Assembly (NCBI RefSeq): GCF_011040385.1
Contig: NZ_JAAIKB010000001.1
Span: 806,001 to 870,000, forward strand
Length of the DNA stretch: 64,000 nt
Source of the DNA: Falsiroseomonas algicola
Lineage (GTDB): Bacteria > Pseudomonadota > Alphaproteobacteria > Acetobacterales > Acetobacteraceae
Reading direction: 5' to 3'
Of the stretch, positions 10,392-19,185 are shown piece after piece. The translations under genes were made by a program, and so were the position numbers. Numbering within the stretch: the first letter of the stretch is position 1; every line of letters begins with the position of its first letter. Below the pieces are notes generated by a model, which had not been told where the DNA came from, did not search any database, and saw nothing but the letters and a program-made list of their open reading frames with translations.

Positions 10392-12884
10392 ATGGCTACG
10401 GCTTTCGGCCGAGGCGACATCGCACCCGCGCCCCTGCGACGCCGTCAGACCCGCGTGGACCTGCTGGGCCAGGTCGCCGCAATCCTGATCCCCGCCATCC
10501 TCTTCGCGATCTCCGCCGCCCATTCCTGGCACGCGACCTGGGACGATGCGGCGAGTGACCTTCGCCGTGGCGCCCAGACCGCGAGCGAATACGTCCGCCG
10601 TATCCTCGACAGCCATGCCCTGCGGCTCGACAGGGCGAACGATCTGCTGGCCGGTCTGGATGACGACGCGATCCGTGACCAGGAAGCGCGGCTGCACGGC
10701 GCCTTCGCCCGCATCGCCGACAAGGGCCCGGCCTCCACCTACCACATCTCGATCTTCGCCTTCGACGCCTCGGGTCGTCCCCTCGTCAGTGCCAGCCTCT
10801 ATCCCGTGCCGCGCGATCTCGACCTCTCCGATCGCGAGTTCAACCAGGTGCTGCGCAATCCGGCGGAGCCGGAGCCGCATCTCAGCAGCGTGCATGTCGG
10901 CCGCATCGAACCCGATGCCTACTTCGCCTTGACGCGCCGGCGCGCGCCCTCCGGCAACCTTCCCGGCGGCACCTATGAGGGCGTGCTGAACTACTCCATC
11001 TATGTGGACGACATGGCGGAGAACCTCCGCCGCCTGGCGCTGGAGCCGACCGACATCCTGAGCCTGGTCCGGCGGGATGGCCGGGTGCTCGCGCGTTCCG
11101 TGCCGCCGCCGGGGGATCCGACGCAGTTGCGCATCTCCCGCGACGGGGATGTGCCGGCGAAGCTCGAGCGGAGCGAGGACTCCTTCCTGGCCCTGCGGGC
11201 GTCAGGCGTCGATGGCGTGCAGCGCCTCTCGGCCTGGCAGGCCGTGGCGGGGTATTCCGCCCATGTCGCCATCGCGCGCCCGCGCAGCGCCATCGTCAGC
11301 CGCTGGACGCGGAGCATCCTGCCACAGGGCCTCGCCGCCACCGGCGCGGCCGCGGCGCTGCTGGTGATCGGCGCCGCCCTCAACCGCCGCCGCCTGGCCG
11401 AGGAACGCGTCGCCGCGGGCCTCGCGGAAGCCAAGATCATCCTCGAGAAGCGGGTGGAAGAAAGGACCGCCGCGCTGGGCGAAGCCATGCAGCGGTCGGA
11501 GGATGCGGCGGCGGAGCGCGTCGCCATCCTGTCGCAGCTGGCGGAAGGCGTCGTCGTCGCGGATCGGGACGGCCGCATCGTCTTCATCAACGAAGCCGCC
11601 GCCCGCATCCATGGGACCAGCGAGCTCGGCGTCCCGCCCGAGCGCTATTCGGCCGCCTACACCCTGCTGACGGAGGATGGTCGTCCCCACCCGCCGGAAA
11701 CCCTGCCCATGTTCCGCGCCGTGCGGCATGGGGAGGTCGTGACCGATGCGCGCTGGCGCGTGCGGCGTCCGGACGGGACGGTCGTGCTTGCCGCCGGCAG
11801 CGCCCGACCCCTGCGCGACGCCGCGGGCCAGCCCAACGGCGCCGTGCTGACGCTGCGCGACGAGACGGCGCGGGACGAGGCCGAACGGGCCCTCGCCGCC
11901 AGCGAGGCCGAGTTCCGCGCCATCTTCGATACCGCCGCCGCGGGGGTGACGGAGGTGGACGTGGCCACCAACCGCTACCGCCGCGTCAACCGTCGCTTCA
12001 CCGAACTGGTCGGGCTCGACCAGGCGGAGATCATCGACCGTGGCCTCGGCCCCGATGACGTCACCCATCCCGACGACCGTGGCATCAACATCTCCCGCCT
12101 CGCCGCCTCGTCGGCGGAGGGACAGCGGGAGGGCGACAAGCGCTACCTGCGCCCCGACGGGACCGTGATCTGGGTCCGGATCAGCGCCGCCGTCGCCGCC
12201 CGGGATGCCGATGGCCAGCCGACGCGCACCGTCTCCATGGTGCAGGACATCACGGAGCGTCGCCAGGCGGAGCGCCGCCAGGCGCTGCTGGTCGCCGAGT
12301 TGAACCACCGCGTGAAGAATGTGCTGGCGACGGTGCAGGCCATCGCCAGCCAGACGCTGCGCGGCAGCCGCGGCGATCCGGCGCGCTTCGCCGAGGATTT
12401 CGCGGGCCGGTTGCGCGTGCTGGCCCATGCCCATGACCTGCTGACGGAAACCGCCTGGCATTCGGCCGATCTCGGCGCGCTGGCACGGGCGGCCCTGGCG
12501 CCCTGGATCGCCCCGGACGCGCCCGATCGGGTGGTGATGCGGGGGCTGGGGGGCGTGCGCCTCGACCCCCGCCAGGGCCAGGCCATGGTGCTGGCGCTGC
12601 ACGAACTGGCCACCAACGCGGTGAAGCATGGCGGCCTGTCCCTCCCGGGCGGCCAGGTCCGGCTGGAGGCCGCCTGGCAGGGGGAATCGCTCCGCCTCTC
12701 CTGGCGGGAATCCGGCGGCCCGCCCGTCTCCGCCCCCCCTGCCCGGCGCGGTTTCGGCACCAGGCTTCTGGAACGCGGCCTGGCCTCGGACCTCGGCGCC
12801 GACGCCACGGTGACCCTCCGCTTCGCCCCCGCCGGCGTCGAGGCCGAGATCCTGTTCAGGCCGGAGGGCGAGGCCGCGCTGTGA
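10392..12884 (+). CDS. HWE-family sensor histidine kinase with periplasmic sensor and two PAS domains
   Basis: Membrane sensor kinase of about 830 aa. It has a first helix at residues 21-44, a periplasmic sensory region of Cache/CHASE type to about 305, a second helix at 307-330, a coiled coil, PAS 1 at about 370-480, PAS 2 at about 503-622, then the kinase core. The phospho-acceptor is H639 in ELNHRVKNVLATVQAIASQT. The N-box is LHELATNAVKHG, and the WRE triplet at 771-773 is the feature that names the HWE family. The ATG at 10392 is preferred because GGAGG lies upstream, and ATG 10356 has no ribosome site. No response regulator is adjacent. Confidence 0.9.
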   Translation: MATAFGRGDIAPAPLRRRQTRVDLLGQVAAILIPAILFAISAAHSWHATWDDAASDLRRGAQTASEYVRRILDSHALRLDRANDLLAGLDDDAIRDQEARLHGAFARIADKGPASTYHISIFAFDASGRPLVSASLYPVPRDLDLSDREFNQVLRNPAEPEPHLSSVHVGRIEPDAYFALTRRRAPSGNLPGGTYEGVLNYSIYVDDMAENLRRLALEPTDILSLVRRDGRVLARSVPPPGDPTQLRISRDGDVPAKLERSEDSFLALRASGVDGVQRLSAWQAVAGYSAHVAIARPRSAIVSRWTRSILPQGLAATGAAAALLVIGAALNRRRLAEERVAAGLAEAKIILEKRVEERTAALGEAMQRSEDAAAERVAILSQLAEGVVVADRDGRIVFINEAAARIHGTSELGVPPERYSAAYTLLTEDGRPHPPETLPMFRAVRHGEVVTDARWRVRRPDGTVVLAAGSARPLRDAAGQPNGAVLTLRDETARDEAERALAASEAEFRAIFDTAAAGVTEVDVATNRYRRVNRRFTELVGLDQAEIIDRGLGPDDVTHPDDRGINISRLAASSAEGQREGDKRYLRPDGTVIWVRISAAVAARDADGQPTRTVSMVQDITERRQAERRQALLVAELNHRVKNVLATVQAIASQTLRGSRGDPARFAEDFAGRLRVLAHAHDLLTETAWHSADLGALARAALAPWIAPDAPDRVVMRGLGGVRLDPRQGQAMVLALHELATNAVKHGGLSLPGGQVRLEAAWQGESLRLSWRESGGPPVSAPPARRGFGTRLLERGLASDLGADATVTLRFAPAGVEAEILFRPEGEAAL

Positions 12885-12965
12885 AGCGCGGGGCGGCAAG
12901 GATTGGCGAAGCCCGCCCGGCAGCCTAGCCTGCGGGCCATCCTTGTCCCGAGAGGCCAGTTCCTG

Positions 12966-14348
12966 ATGACCGATGCCCCCTATGACCTCCTGCTTCGTGG
13001 CGACCTCGTGCTGTCGGACCGCGTGGTGTCGGATGGTTACGTCGGCATCCGCGCCGGGCGCATCGCCGCGATCGGCGAGGGCGAGGCGCCGCCCGCCAAG
13101 GCGGTGGCGGACCACCGCGGCAAGGTGGTGATGCCGGGCCTGGTCGATGGCCACATGCACACCTCCAGCAGCACCGGCTGGCCGGGGATCGAGGGGGCCA
13201 CCATGTCGGCCGCCGCCGGCGGCGTCACCACCGTCTGCGACATGCCCTATGATGTGCCGAACCCCGTGACCAGCGCCGCGATCTTCGCCGACAAGGTGGA
13301 GCATGTGCACCGCCTGTCGCATGTGGACATGGCGCTCTACGGCACCATCCGGAAGGATGGGGGGCTCGACGACATCGCCGCCATCGCGGAAGCCGGCGCC
13401 TCCGCCTTCAAGGTCTCCACCTACGAATACGACGCGCACCGCTTCCCGCGCATCGATCACCCGACCATGCTGGCGGCCTTCGCGGAGATGGCGAAGACCG
13501 GCCTGATGGTCGCCGTGCACAACGAGGACCAGGAACTCGTCGTCAAGCTGACGGAAGCCGCGAAGGCCGCGGGCAACACCAGCCCGATCTGGCATTGCCG
13601 CACCCGCCCGCCCCTGGCCGAGAGCATGGCGGATCTCGAGATCTTCGAGATGGCGCTGGAGACCGGCGCGCATGTCCACATCGCGCATTCCTCCATCGCG
13701 CGCGGCTTCGACCTGGCGCAGGTCTACCGGAAGATGGGCGCCAAGGCCTCCGGCGAGGCCTGCATCCAGTACCTCTGCATGACGGAGGAGGACATCGTCC
13801 GCCTGCAGGGCTTCGGCAAGTGCAACCCCCCCTTCCGCACGGCGGAGGAGGTGGAGCGCATGTGGGAATCGCTGAAGGCCGGCACCATGGCCTACATCTC
13901 GACGGACCATGCGCCCTGGCCGAAGCCCAAGAAGCAGTATACCGGCGACATCTTCGCGGTTGGCGCGGGGCTGACAGGGCTGCAGAGCTTCGCGCCGCTG
14001 ATGTACACGCTGCTGGTCGAGCGCGGCCTGCCGCCGACCGTCATGGCGCGGATGTGCAGCGAACAGCCCGCGCGCTACCACGGGCTCGATCCCGTGAAGG
14101 GCGGCATCCGCCTCGGCGCCGATGCCGATTTCTGCATCCTGGAGACCGGCGACTTCGTCTTCGACGAACGCATCATCCAGGACCGGGAGGATGCGCGCTG
14201 GTCGCCCTATCACGGCCGCCCGATGAAGGCGCGTGTCGCCAGCACGATCCTGCGTGGGCAGGAGATCTGGAACGGCACGGAGGTGAAGGCCAAGCCCGGC
14301 ACCGGCCGCTTCGTGCCCCGCCAGCACCGCCGCAGCGCGCTGGACTGA
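12966..14348 (+). CDS. Amidohydrolase, allantoinase/dihydropyrimidinase-like
   Basis: Metal-dependent cyclic amidohydrolase of 460 aa. The binuclear metal site is visible: HMH in GLVDGHMHTSSS, a lysine likely to be carboxylated in AFKVST, histidines in AVHNED and HIAHSS, and the aspartate in STDHAPW. This marks an active hydrolase of the allantoinase, hydantoinase and dihydroorotase group. The TSSSTGW loop differs from classical allantoinase, so the ring substrate is open. It lies in a region with two D-carbamoylases and a hydantoin-type racemase, which points to hydantoin or ureide breakdown. The GlcG-like gene follows after 5 bases. Confidence 0.82.
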   Translation: MTDAPYDLLLRGDLVLSDRVVSDGYVGIRAGRIAAIGEGEAPPAKAVADHRGKVVMPGLVDGHMHTSSSTGWPGIEGATMSAAAGGVTTVCDMPYDVPNPVTSAAIFADKVEHVHRLSHVDMALYGTIRKDGGLDDIAAIAEAGASAFKVSTYEYDAHRFPRIDHPTMLAAFAEMAKTGLMVAVHNEDQELVVKLTEAAKAAGNTSPIWHCRTRPPLAESMADLEIFEMALETGAHVHIAHSSIARGFDLAQVYRKMGAKASGEACIQYLCMTEEDIVRLQGFGKCNPPFRTAEEVERMWESLKAGTMAYISTDHAPWPKPKKQYTGDIFAVGAGLTGLQSFAPLMYTLLVERGLPPTVMARMCSEQPARYHGLDPVKGGIRLGADADFCILETGDFVFDERIIQDREDARWSPYHGRPMKARVASTILRGQEIWNGTEVKAKPGTGRFVPRQHRRSALD

Positions 14349-14353
14349 CGGCG

Positions 14354-14848
14354 ATGGGGGGCGACTACTACGTCAGGCACCTCGCCGTCGAACTGCCGCT
14401 GGCCTATGCGGAGCGCATCGCCGATGCGACGCTGGCGGCGGGGCGGGAGGCCGGGCTGCTGCCGCTGACCGTCGTCGTCCTCGATGCCGGCGGCCACATC
14501 ATCGTGCTGAAGCGGGAGGATGGGTCCGGCATCCTCCGGGCCGAGATCGCCCGCGGCAAGGCACATGGCGCGCTCGGCATGGGCATCGGCAGCCGCGTGA
14601 TCCGCGACCGGCTGAAGGAACGCCCTGCCTTCCAGTCGGCCATTGCGGCCGCCAGCGATGGCCGCTTCATCCCGGTGCCAGGCGGCGTGCTGATCTGCCG
14701 CGCGGACGGCGCGGTGATCGGCGCCGTCGGGGTCAGCGGCGATGCCTCCGACAAGGACGAATATGCGGCCATCGCCGGCGTGCGCGCCGCGGGCCTCACC
14801 CCCCATCCCGATAACCCCGTGGAGAATTGGCGCGATGCCGGTCTTTAG
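14354..14848 (+). CDS. GlcG/HbpS-like heme-degrading domain protein
   Basis: Small protein of 164 aa with the GlcG/HbpS fold. VVVLDAGGHIIVLKREDG and the glycine-rich IPVPGGVLICRADGAVIGAVGVSG are the family landmarks. Members occur as single-domain partners in many catabolic operons, and their role is often unclear. It lies between the amidohydrolase (5-base gap) and a Bug receptor that overlaps its last 14 bases, so these three are probably one operon. Confidence 0.8.
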   Translation: MGGDYYVRHLAVELPLAYAERIADATLAAGREAGLLPLTVVVLDAGGHIIVLKREDGSGILRAEIARGKAHGALGMGIGSRVIRDRLKERPAFQSAIAAASDGRFIPVPGGVLICRADGAVIGAVGVSGDASDKDEYAAIAGVRAAGLTPHPDNPVENWRDAGL

Positions 14849-15815
14849 CCGACGTTCCCTGCTAGCCCTCGCGGGCTCGACCCTGGCCGCGCCCGCGCTG
14901 GCGCAGACCTTCCCCGCGCGCCCCATCCGCCTGGTGATCCCCTTCCCCGCCGGCGGCCCGACCGACGTCTATGCCCGCTTCTACGCAGACCGCATGACCC
15001 GCGAACTCGGCCAGCCCGTGGTCACGGAAAACCGCGGCGGCGCCGGCGGCGCGATCGGGGCGCAGGAGGTGATGCGGGCGAGGCCCGACGGCCACACCCT
15101 GCTCTTCGGCACCGCCTCCACCCACGCGCTCTACAACCTCGTCACCGCGCAGCCGCAATACGACCAGGCGAAGGACTTCCTGGCGGTCGCCACGCTCGGC
15201 GGCGGTCCGCTCTGCTGGCTGGCCAACCCCTCGCAGCCCGGCACGCTCGCCGCCTTCCTGGCCGCCGCCCGCAACGCCCGCCCGCCCATGGCCTATGGGT
15301 CGCCCGGCACGGGCACGCTCATGCACCTCGCGACCGAGATCCTGAAGCGGGAAGCGGGCGGCGTTGAGATCAGCCACATCCCCTATCGCGGCGCCGCGCC
15401 GGCGATGAATGACCTGGTCGCCGGCACCCTGGCGCTGGCCGTGAATACCCTCGGCGCCGGGCTGCCGCTGCACCAGGCCGGGCGCGCGCGCATGCTGGCC
15501 GTGGCGTCGGCAGCCCGCGCCGCCCAGGCGCCGGATGTGCCGACGGCGGCGGAGGCGCTGGGCCGCCCCGGCTTCACCGCCGTCCTGTGGCACGCCGTCT
15601 TCGCCCCGCCCGGCCTGCCGGAGCCGATCATGGCGCGACTGTCGGAGGCGACGAACGCGGCACTTGCGGATGGCGCCTTCCGGGCCCAACTCGCTGGCGC
15701 CGGGATCGAAGCGGCGGCCCCCGGCACACCGGCCTCCGCCGCCGCCTTCATCGCGGCGGAGACCGCCCGCTACCGCCCCATCGTTGACGCCATCCGCCCC
15801 GAACTAGAGAGCTAG
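14835..15815 (+). CDS. Tripartite tricarboxylate transporter receptor (Bug/TctC family)
   Basis: Periplasmic solute receptor of 326 aa. The signal peptide begins MPVFSRRSLLALAGSTLAAP and ends near ALAQ. FPARPIRLVIPFPAGGPTD is the conserved start of Bug proteins and ENRGGAGGAIGAQEV is the first conserved loop. No TctA or TctB permease gene is adjacent, so this is an orphan receptor. Its overlap with the GlcG-like gene and proximity to the amidohydrolase suggest that it binds that pathway's substrate or product (inference). Confidence 0.88.
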   Translation: MPVFSRRSLLALAGSTLAAPALAQTFPARPIRLVIPFPAGGPTDVYARFYADRMTRELGQPVVTENRGGAGGAIGAQEVMRARPDGHTLLFGTASTHALYNLVTAQPQYDQAKDFLAVATLGGGPLCWLANPSQPGTLAAFLAAARNARPPMAYGSPGTGTLMHLATEILKREAGGVEISHIPYRGAAPAMNDLVAGTLALAVNTLGAGLPLHQAGRARMLAVASAARAAQAPDVPTAAEALGRPGFTAVLWHAVFAPPGLPEPIMARLSEATNAALADGAFRAQLAGAGIEAAAPGTPASAAAFIAAETARYRPIVDAIRPELES

Positions 15816-15824
15816 CACCGCACC

Positions 15825-16067
15825 ATGGCGCGCTCGCCCCGCCGCGACGATCCCTTTCGCGACCCGGCCGATGACGATGAGCGGGAGTATGCGCCGCCGT
15901 CGAAGCGCGCGACCGCGATCACGATCGCTATCCTGATCTCCGCTGGGTTGACTCTGATCGCCTACTTCATTCTGGAATTGAGCGCCGAGGACCTGGGCGG
16001 TATCTGGGTTGCCAGCGTCATCGGCGTTATCGGCTTCGTCCTGGCGCGCGCCCGGCTGTGGCGTTGA
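15825..16067 (+). CDS. Small two-helix membrane protein, unknown function
   Basis: Hypothetical protein of 80 aa. A charged N-terminus (RRDDPFRDPADDDEREY) precedes two hydrophobic segments at about 30-50 and 58-74. It lies 9 bases after the Bug receptor stop and 19 bases before the AhpD-like gene. Its codon choice is less strictly G/C-ended than its neighbours (TTG, ATT and CTG mixed). I recognise no family. Confidence 0.6.
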   Translation: MARSPRRDDPFRDPADDDEREYAPPSKRATAITIAILISAGLTLIAYFILELSAEDLGGIWVASVIGVIGFVLARARLWR

Positions 16068-16086
16068 AGGCATCGGAGGCCGTGTC

Positions 16087-16662
16087 ATGCCCAACCCCGC
16101 CATAACTCCCCTGCCACGCGCTGCCATGGAGCCGCGCTGGCGAAGCGTGGCCGAAACGGCCGACCAGATCCGCGGTGAGTCGACGCTGATCGAGGTGCTG
16201 GCCCAGGCGCCGGAACTCCTCGCCTGGTACTATGACGGCTTCTACGCGGAGGTCTTCTTCAAGGGCCGCGTCGAGCGCCGGGTGAAGGAGGTGCTGCGCC
16301 TCAGCCTCTCCATCATCCATGGCTGCGCCTTCTGCAACAAGGGCAACACGAAGTCGGCGCTGGATGCCGGCGTGACGCCCGCGCAGATCGACGCCATCGG
16401 CGACATCGACAACCCCGTCTTCGACGACCGCGACCGCGCCGTGATGCGCCTGGCCGCGGAGATGGCGCTGCCCAACATGCAGGGCGAATGCACGCCCGCG
16501 CTCCAGGCCGAACTCCGCAGCTTCTTCAACGAGGCCGAGATCGTCGAACTCGCGATGGTCGCGGCCGTGCTGACCGGCATGGCGAAGATGCTCTTCGTCT
16601 TCGACCTGGTCAGCCGCGAAGCGACCTGCCCCATCGGCCCGCGCTCGCAGCGCGCCTCATAG
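16087..16662 (+). CDS. AhpD-like/carboxymuconolactone decarboxylase family protein
   Basis: Protein of 191 aa with the all-helical AhpD-like fold. HGCAFCNKGN carries the CxxC pair plus the preceding histidine expected of thiol peroxidase-partner members. The sequence RVERRVKEVLRLSLSIIHGC fits the family helix before that motif. It may act in peroxide or organic hydroperoxide defence, but family members vary. Its last 6 bases overlap the convergent secreted-protein gene. Confidence 0.8.
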   Translation: MPNPAITPLPRAAMEPRWRSVAETADQIRGESTLIEVLAQAPELLAWYYDGFYAEVFFKGRVERRVKEVLRLSLSIIHGCAFCNKGNTKSALDAGVTPAQIDAIGDIDNPVFDDRDRAVMRLAAEMALPNMQGECTPALQAELRSFFNEAEIVELAMVAAVLTGMAKMLFVFDLVSREATCPIGPRSQRAS

Positions 16663-17331
16663 CGGTTCGATCCGCCAGCCGAACTCGCCCCGGCGCAGCA
16701 TGACGGGCTCCGGCCCCGTCATCTCGGGCGGGCTGCCCCGCCAGGCGCAGAGCAGCGCCTCCTCCTCCCCGGTCCAGCGCCAGAAGGTGAAATGCGCGTA
16801 GCGTTCGACGCCCTGGCGCGGCACGTGCTGCCAGGTGCGGATGACGCCGCCCCGCGACAGGTCGAAGACCTCGATCCCGTTCAGCGCCGCATAGGTGGAG
16901 GGGGACACCGACACCATCCAGCCAAGCGAGGCCGAGAATCGTGGCAGGTGCGCCAGCGATTCGCGCTGGCCCTGGATGGCATCCACCCACAGGTGATCGG
17001 CATGCTCGTAGTGCTGGCGCTGCACCAGGTAGCCACGCGGCGCCGCGAAGGCCGCGACCAGCCGATGCGTCACGCACTCGACATGGTCCGACGACTCCGC
17101 ACAGGCGGGATGATCCGCCAGCCGGATGGGGCCGAGTTCTCCCTGAAGCACCAGCGTGCCGCCGTCCCGCCGCGAAAGGGCCGGGGCCTCTGCCGTGGGC
17201 AACGGCGTGGCGGCGCCGAAGCCGGGCCGTTCGATGAAGGGATCGCCTTCGCCCGCGCAGGGCGCCTCCGCCATGGCCAGGGCGGGCAGCAGGATCAGGG
17301 CCATCAGCAGGGATCGCATGGTCGCCATCAT
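16657..17331 (-). CDS. Secreted protein of unknown function
   Basis: A 224-aa protein with a signal peptide (MMATMRSLLMALILLPALAM, cleavage near AMA-EAPC). The mature part has four cysteines: C near the N-terminus, the pair around HPACAESSDHVECVTHR, and a late one in LLCAWRG. They could form disulfides in the periplasm. SLGWMVSVSPSTYAALNGIEVF and the Trp-rich RYAHFTFWRWTGEEEALLCA suggest a beta-rich fold. AAGGAG lies 8 bases before the ATG at 17331. I do not recognise the family. Confidence 0.7.
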   Translation of the reverse strand: MMATMRSLLMALILLPALAMAEAPCAGEGDPFIERPGFGAATPLPTAEAPALSRRDGGTLVLQGELGPIRLADHPACAESSDHVECVTHRLVAAFAAPRGYLVQRQHYEHADHLWVDAIQGQRESLAHLPRFSASLGWMVSVSPSTYAALNGIEVFDLSRGGVIRTWQHVPRQGVERYAHFTFWRWTGEEEALLCAWRGSPPEMTGPEPVMLRRGEFGWRIEPL

Positions 17332-17410
17332 GGCATCGGCTCCTTGCCGATTCATCGCCGGCGCGGCGGCCGGGCTGACTCGGGCCCGCGCGGGCGCTAC
17401 ACCCGCTTCC

Positions 17411-17707
17411 ATGGCCCCTGAACCCCGCCGCCCCCCCGGCCAGCGCTGGATCAAGCGCCCGCCGCGCCCCTCCCGCGCCGCGCCGCCAAAGCCGCAGTCT
17501 CGGGTGAAGCCGGGCCGGACGCAGTTGTTCATGGCGGTCGGCACCGGTACCGCGGCGGGCATCGTCGCCGTCATCCTCGCCCAGCTCGCCGGGGCACGCC
17601 CCGGCATCCCCGGCTTCGCCTTCGGCGCCGGCTTCTGCCTCGGCTTCATCCTGCTCTGGCGCGGCTTCGGCGGCACCACGCAGGACATCAAGGACCTCTT
17701 CCGATGA
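17411..17707 (+). CDS. Small membrane protein upstream of a D-carbamoylase
   Basis: Hypothetical protein of 98 aa. A proline- and arginine-rich N-terminus of about 38 residues is followed by two helices (LFMAVGTGTAAGIVAVILAQ, then FAFGAGFCLGFILLWRGFGG). Its stop overlaps the following D-carbamoylase start by 4 bases, so the pair are translationally coupled. Function unknown. Confidence 0.65.
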   Translation: MAPEPRRPPGQRWIKRPPRPSRAAPPKPQSRVKPGRTQLFMAVGTGTAAGIVAVILAQLAGARPGIPGFAFGAGFCLGFILLWRGFGGTTQDIKDLFR

Positions 17708-18651
17708 CCCGCAAGCTGATCATCGCCGGCGCGCAGCTCGGCCCCATCCAACGCGCCGATAGCCGCGCCGCCACCCTCGCACGCCTCATCGCGCTGCTCG
17801 AACAGGCGGCGGCGAAGGGTGCGAAGCTCGTGGTCTTCCCCGAACTCGCCTTCACCACCTTCTTCCCGCGCTGGCCGATGGAGCGCGATGCGCCGGAGCT
17901 GCTGGGCTGCTTCGAAGCCGCCATGCCGAACCCGCAGGTGCAGAAGCTGTTCGACCGCGCGCGCGACCTCGGCGTCGGCTTCTACGTGGGCTACGCCGAA
18001 CTCACGCCCGATGGACACCGCTTCAACAGCGCCATCACCGTCGGCCCCGATGGCGAGATCCTGTTCAAGTACCGCAAGATCCACCTCCCCGGCTCCGACC
18101 ACGTGAAGGAAGGCCAGAAGTACCAGCAGCTCGAGAAGATGTATTTCGAGTATGGCGACATGGGTTTCCCCGTGCAGCGGGGCCCGGAAGCCTGGGGCCG
18201 CCCCGTGCTCGGCATGCTGGTCTGCAACGACCGCCGCTGGCCGGAAGGCTGGCGCTGCCTCGGCCTGCAGGGCGTGGAGCTGGTGATGGTCGGCTACAAC
18301 TCCGCCGCCTATGACCCGAATGGCGGGGAGAGCGAGAGCGAGGAACTGCGCACCTTCCACTCCATCCTGGCCGCGCAGTCCAATGCCTATATGAACGCCA
18401 CCTGGGCCATCGCCGTCGCCAAGGCGGGCGTGGAGGATGGCGCCGGCCTGATCGGCGGGTCCGTCATCGTCGATCCCAACGGCCAGGTCGTGGCACAGGC
18501 GAAGACCAAGGACGATGAGGTGATCGTGGCGGAGGTCGATTTCGACGCCTGCCGCCAGGGCAAGGAGAAGATGTTCAACTTCGCCCAGCACCGCCGCCCG
18601 CAGCACTACCGCCGCATCGTGGACCAGGTGGGCGCGGAGGCGCCGGCCTGA
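17704..18651 (+). CDS. N-carbamoyl-D-amino acid hydrolase (D-carbamoylase), copy 1
   Basis: Nitrilase-superfamily amidase of 315 aa, close to the roughly 304 aa of characterised D-carbamoylases. The Glu-Lys-Cys triad is present: E47 in VFPELAF, the lysine in KYRKIHLPG near residue 125, and C174 in VCNDRRWPEGW. The CNDRRWPE motif is typical of D-carbamoylases rather than of nitrilases. The enzyme hydrolyses N-carbamoyl-D-amino acids to D-amino acids, CO2 and ammonia. A second copy lies at 20380, on the far side of the photoreceptor operon. Confidence 0.88.
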   Translation: MTRKLIIAGAQLGPIQRADSRAATLARLIALLEQAAAKGAKLVVFPELAFTTFFPRWPMERDAPELLGCFEAAMPNPQVQKLFDRARDLGVGFYVGYAELTPDGHRFNSAITVGPDGEILFKYRKIHLPGSDHVKEGQKYQQLEKMYFEYGDMGFPVQRGPEAWGRPVLGMLVCNDRRWPEGWRCLGLQGVELVMVGYNSAAYDPNGGESESEELRTFHSILAAQSNAYMNATWAIAVAKAGVEDGAGLIGGSVIVDPNGQVVAQAKTKDDEVIVAEVDFDACRQGKEKMFNFAQHRRPQHYRRIVDQVGAEAPA

Positions 18652-18679
18652 TCCACGCCCGTGATGAATTCGCGGCAAG

Positions 18680-18713
18680 GAAGACAGGGCGCGGTCGATG
18701 ACCGCCCGTCTTC
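18680..18713 (+). terminator. Strong hairpin between D-carbamoylase and photoactive yellow protein gene
   Basis: Stem with arms GAAGAC/GTCTTC, GGG/CCC and CGGTC/GACCG, with small bulges on the left arm and a GAT loop. It lies 28 bases after the D-carbamoylase stop and 82 bases before pyp. It may end the upstream transcript or be part of the pyp leader. There is no clean T-run. Confidence 0.45.
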
Positions 18714-18795
18714 AACCCTTCCTTAGCCGCCGTCTCCTAGCCTGCGTCGGCCCGTCGATGGATGGCGGGCCCAGCCTCGACAAGGGAACGCAGCG

Positions 18796-19185
18796 GTGGA
18801 CGGCAGCCTCGACCTCATGAGCTTCGCCAAGGGCGATATCGACAACGTCCTGTCGGGGATGTCGTCCAACGACATCGACCGCCTGGCCTTCGGCGCGATC
18901 GAGCTCGACCGCACCGGCAAGGTGCTTCGCTACAACTCCGCGGAGGGCAAGATCACCGGCCGCGACCCGAAGGCGGTGATCGGCAAGAACTTCTTCACCG
19001 AGGTCGCGCCCTGCACCAACCGCCCGGCCTTCCGTGGCGAGTTCGACAAGGGCGTCGCCGCCGGCAGCATGAACACGATGTTCTCCTACACCTTCGACTA
19101 CCAGATGAAGCCGACGCAGGTGAAGGTGCACATGAAGAAGGCCATCGCGTCCGACACCTACTGGGTTTTCGTGAAGCGCCTGTGA
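18796..19185 (+). CDS. pyp: Photoactive yellow protein (PYP)
   Basis: Blue-light photoreceptor of 129 aa, a PAS-fold protein that binds p-coumaric acid as a thioester. All key residues of Halorhodospira PYP are present with a constant offset of four: Y46 and E50 (hydrogen bonds to the chromophore phenolate), T54, R56 and P72, with C73 as the attachment cysteine in [28 protein letters not shown] and [17 protein letters not shown] are near-identical to the reference family. The start is GTG 18796 with AAGGGA upstream, and the later ATG 18817 would cut the N-terminal cap. The next gene is a p-coumarate:CoA ligase overlapping by 4 bases, which supports a working chromophore pathway. Confidence 0.95.
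   Translation: MDGSLDLMSFAKGDIDNVLSGMSSNDIDRLAFGAIELDRTGKVLRYNSAEGKITGRDPKAVIGKNFFTEVAPCTNRPAFRGEFDKGVAAGSMNTMFSYTFDYQMKPTQVKVHMKKAIASDTYWVFVKRL

Noticed and set aside
11202-14327. Long minus-strand open frame over the sensor kinase and amidohydrolase
   Set aside because: It runs across two clear plus-strand genes and their junction, and its product is His/Gly/Arg-rich low-complexity sequence with no recognisable fold.
16657-18678. Minus-strand frame extending the secreted protein to 673 residues
   Set aside because: The part before the signal peptide at 17331 is antisense to the D-carbamoylase. The AAGGAG site and signal peptide fix the real start.
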